From NCBI RefSeq assembly GCF_030408615.1, contig NZ_CP047187.1:682001-746000 (forward strand): a stretch of 64,000 nucleotides of DNA, in the 5' to 3' direction. The translations under genes were made by a program, and so were the position numbers. The notes beneath the pieces are model-generated. The model ran no database searches and was not told the DNA's origin. It worked only from the letters and a program-made list of their open reading frames with translations. Origin of the DNA: Corynebacterium bovis DSM 20582 = CIP 54.80 (GTDB lineage: Bacteria > Actinomycetota > Actinomycetes > Mycobacteriales > Mycobacteriaceae). Below, piece after piece: positions 61,771 to 64,000 of the stretch (the first letter of the stretch is position 1; each line of letters opens with the position of its first letter).

Positions 61771-62827
61771 CCGCTTCCGCGGGGCCGAGACCGACGTCGA
61801 TGAGCTGCCGCATCACGCGCTGCTCAACGTCGTCAACATCCCGGAGGCGGCGCCGAGCAGCCCGTGGTGGCTCATCGTCCGGCGCATGCTCTACGCGCTC
61901 GTGCTGCTGTTCCTCGCCGCCGTCATCGTCTACGTCGACCGGGGCGGCTACAGCAGCCTCAACACCTTCCTCGACGCCGTGTACTACTCGGCGGTGTCGC
62001 TGTCGACGACCGGGTACGGCGACATCGCCCCCGTGAGCCAGCACGCCCGCCTCATCAACGTCCTCGTCATCACCCCGATGCGGGTCATCTTCCTCATCCT
62101 CCTCGTCGGTACGACGCTCTCCGTGCTGACCGAGGAGTCCCGGAAGACCCTGCAGATCCGCCGCTGGAGGAAGCGCATGCGCAACCACACCGTCGTCATC
62201 GGCTACGGCACGAAGGGCCGGTCCGCCATCACGGCGTTGCTGGCCGACGGGGTGTCGCCGTCCCAGATCGTCGTCATCGACACGAACGCGGAGGCCCTCG
62301 CCCACGCCAACAGCAAGGGACTCGTCACGGTCCAGGGCTCGGCGACGAAGTCGGACGTCCTCAAACTCGCGGGGGTGACCCGTGCCCGCGCCGTCGTCGT
62401 CGCCCCGAACCTCGACGACACGGCCGTGCTCATCACCCTCAGCGTCCGGGAGATCGCGCCGAGTGCGACGATCGTCGCCAGCGTCCGGGAGTCGGAGAAC
62501 TCCCACCTCCTCGCCCAGTCCGGGGCGGACTCCGTCGTCGTGTCCTCGGAGACCGCCGGGCGGATGCTCGGGCTCGCGACCGTGACCCCGTCCGTCACCG
62601 AGATGATGGAGGACCTCCTCTCACCCGACGAGGGCTTCTCCATCGCCGAACGGCTCGTCACCGAGGACGAGGTCGGCGGCAACCCCCGGAACCTCGAGGA
62701 CATCGTCATGGGTGTCGTCCGGTCCGGTGAGCTGTACCGGATCGACGCCGCCGAGGCGGAGACCATCGAACCGGGGGACCGGATCCTCTACGTGCGCCGG
62801 AACGACGACGCCGCCGAGAGGTACTGA
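61751..62827 (+). CDS. Potassium-channel-like protein with RCK/TrkA-N domain (Rv3200c-like)
   Basis: 358-residue membrane protein. A first helix (MLYALVLLFLAAVIVYVD, near 41-58), a pore loop with selectivity filter STTGYGD (near 89-95), and a second helix (VIFLILLVGTTLSVL, near 114-128) form a two-helix channel unit. The cytoplasmic RCK part has the Rossmann motif VIGYGTKGRSA (near 148-158), then VVIDTNAEALAHA, and a TrkA-C-like end (DRILYVRRNDDA). It should be a nucleotide-gated potassium channel. GTG 61751 lies inside the adnB 3' end (20-base overlap), with CAGGAGCAGC ahead, so translation is coupled. Confidence 0.88.
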   Translation: MRDRLRDRFRGAETDVDELPHHALLNVVNIPEAAPSSPWWLIVRRMLYALVLLFLAAVIVYVDRGGYSSLNTFLDAVYYSAVSLSTTGYGDIAPVSQHARLINVLVITPMRVIFLILLVGTTLSVLTEESRKTLQIRRWRKRMRNHTVVIGYGTKGRSAITALLADGVSPSQIVVIDTNAEALAHANSKGLVTVQGSATKSDVLKLAGVTRARAVVVAPNLDDTAVLITLSVREIAPSATIVASVRESENSHLLAQSGADSVVVSSETAGRMLGLATVTPSVTEMMEDLLSPDEGFSIAERLVTEDEVGGNPRNLEDIVMGVVRSGELYRIDAAEAETIEPGDRILYVRRNDDAAERY

Positions 62828-62828
62828 C

Positions 62829-62981
62829 ATGGACGCCCCGGGCGCCGGCCACGCGACCGGCAGCACCACCGGTCACGAGATCGGCCACGCGACCGGCCAC
62901 AGCGCCACCGCCGGCCACGCGACCGGCAGCACCACCGGCCACAGCGCCACCACCGGCCACGGACAGGGAGGTACACGGTGA
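62829..62981 (+). CDS. 50-residue His/Gly/Thr repeat peptide (hypothetical)
   Basis: A small frame fits exactly between the channel and uvrD2 genes. Its ATG starts one base after the channel stop and its stop overlaps the uvrD2 start (GTGA). The product begins [20 protein letters not shown] and is built from [10 protein letters not shown] and GHSATTGHG-like repeats with about eight His. No family is recognised. It may be a translated linker that keeps the operon coupled, a metal-binding peptide, or simply expanded repeat DNA. A Shine-Dalgarno is not obvious for its ATG. GACAGGGAGGTACACG, which serves uvrD2, lies in its 3' end. Confidence 0.4.
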   Translation: MDAPGAGHATGSTTGHEIGHATGHSATAGHATGSTTGHSATTGHGQGGTR

Positions 62982-64000
62982 CACCAGCACACGGTCGGCT
63001 CGCCGACCTGGACATGTCCCGCCTGGACCCGGAGCAGCTGCGCGCCGCGACGGCGCCCCGGGGCCCGGTGTGCATCATCGCCGGGGCGGGCACGGGCAAG
63101 ACGCGGACGGTCACGCACCGGATCGCGCACCTCGTCGGCGGCGCGTACGTCAACCCGGACCACGTCCTCGCGGTGACGTTCACCACCCGCGCGGCCGCGG
63201 AGCTCAGGGAACGGCTGACGATGATGGGCGTCGCCCGGGTGCAGGCGAAGACGTTCCACGCGGCGGCCCGGCACCAGTTGCGGTACTTCTGGCCCCGCTA
63301 CGCCGGCGACATGCCGTGGACGCTGCTCGACCGGAAGTTCCCCGTCGTCGCCCGGGCCGTCCGCGGGGCGGGCCTCGACCCCACGACCTCGCTGCTGTCC
63401 GACGTGCTCGGGGAGATCGAGTGGGCGAAGTCCAGCCTCATCGCCCCCGAGGACTACCCGGCGCACGCGGTGAGCGACCGCCGGGACTGCCCCGTGGACC
63501 CGGAGAAGTTCGTCCGGGTGTTCCGCGGCTACGAGCAGGCGAAGGTCACCCCGGAGGGGATGCTGCTGGACTTCGACGACCTGCTGGTCAACATCGCCGG
63601 GGCCATCGAGACCGAGCCCGGGATCGCGGAGGAGTTCCGGGAGCGGTACCGGACGTTCGTCGTCGACGAGTACCAGGACGTCACGCCCCTGCAGCAGCGG
63701 GTGCTCGACGCCTGGCTCGGCGACCGTGACGACCTCACCGTCGTCGGTGACGCGAACCAGACGATCTACTCCTTCAACGGCGCGACCCCGCAGCACCTGC
63801 TGGGGTTCACCCGCCGGTTCCCCGAGGCCACGACGGTGCGCCTCCACCGCGACTACCGCTCGACGCCGCAGGTCGTCGACCTGGCGAACAAGGTCATCGG
63901 CAAGGCGACGGGGCGGATGGCCGGCACGCGGCTCACCCTCGAGGGACAGCGTCCGCCCGGGCCGGTGCCGGAGTTCACGGAGTTCCCCGACGAGGTCGAG
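62978..64000 (+). CDS. uvrD2: ATP-dependent DNA helicase UvrD2, N-terminal part
   Basis: The first 341 codons; the gene continues past the right edge. SF1A helicase with Walker [17 protein letters not shown] (near 29-44), motif Ia [15 protein letters not shown], motif [16 protein letters not shown] (near 228-241), motif [18 protein letters not shown] (near 252-266) and motif [19 protein letters not shown]. It starts [20 protein letters not shown] at GTG 62978, after GGGAGGTACACG. Position after the channel gene and adnAB corresponds to Rv3198c, UvrD2. The HRDC domain expected near the C-terminus is outside the window. Confidence 0.92.
   Translation, partial: MTPAHGRLADLDMSRLDPEQLRAATAPRGPVCIIAGAGTGKTRTVTHRIAHLVGGAYVNPDHVLAVTFTTRAAAELRERLTMMGVARVQAKTFHAAARHQLRYFWPRYAGDMPWTLLDRKFPVVARAVRGAGLDPTTSLLSDVLGEIEWAKSSLIAPEDYPAHAVSDRRDCPVDPEKFVRVFRGYEQAKVTPEGMLLDFDDLLVNIAGAIETEPGIAEEFRERYRTFVVDEYQDVTPLQQRVLDAWLGDRDDLTVVGDANQTIYSFNGATPQHLLGFTRRFPEATTVRLHRDYRSTPQVVDLANKVIGKATGRMAGTRLTLEGQRPPGPVPEFTEFPDEVE

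Overview
The window is a chromosomal segment of a very GC-rich Corynebacterium. It is recognised by gene order: most genes sit in the order of the M. tuberculosis Rv3268-Rv3198 block and of the matching cg08xx block of C. glutamicum (both recalled, not searched). That order includes lcpA-rmlD-wbbL-manC, whcD, manB-manA, sahH-tmk-mtrAB-lpqB, hpf-secA, aroA-rsgA, sigH-rshA-whcE and adnAB-uvrD2. No rRNA, tRNA, phage, insertion sequence or CRISPR array was seen.

Layout. 1-1.7 kb: end of a trehalose/maltose-type ABC uptake operon (minus strand). 1.7-7.1 kb: a NarL/LuxR-type two-component system, a two-gene ABC exporter and a secreted CAP protein. 7.2-13.0 kb: an accessory restriction island of lower GC, with an Mrr-like endonuclease and a divergent type III Mod/Res pair. 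13.1-24.5 kb: envelope-precursor genes (Lcp ligase, rhamnose and mannose activation, rhamnosyltransferase), with WhiB2 (whcD) among them. 24.6-26.7 kb: a collagen-like membrane protein and a repeat-rich non-coding stretch holding an 11-bp-phased operator array. 26.7-40.0 kb: sahH, tmk, mtrAB-lpqB, comF-like, hpf and secA. 40.0-47.7 kb: small conserved genes, the aroA-rsgA pair, an SRAP protein, the sigH-rshA stress switch, bL37 and whcE. 47.8-64.0 kb: rhlE and conserved actinobacterial genes, then the AdnAB helicase-nuclease, a potassium-channel-like protein, a 50-residue repeat ORF and the start of uvrD2.

How it works together. The 14-24 kb block makes and attaches rhamnose- and mannose-containing envelope glycans. 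MtrAB-LpqB controls wall and osmotic homeostasis, and several phased repeats in this window could be MtrA targets. sigH-rshA-whcE is the thiol/heat stress module; a sigma-H-type promoter precedes sigH, and a CRP/GlxR-type palindrome lies about 60 bp upstream of a possible whcE start. AdnAB and UvrD2 form a recombination/repair cluster at the right edge.

Two genome habits stand out. At least twelve genes have a -10 hexamer ending 7-8 bases before the start codon, implying leaderless mRNAs, and this fixes several starts. Many stop codons are followed at once by GC-rich tandem repeats with 20-47 bp units. Very long antisense reading frames are by-products of the base composition and were left out.
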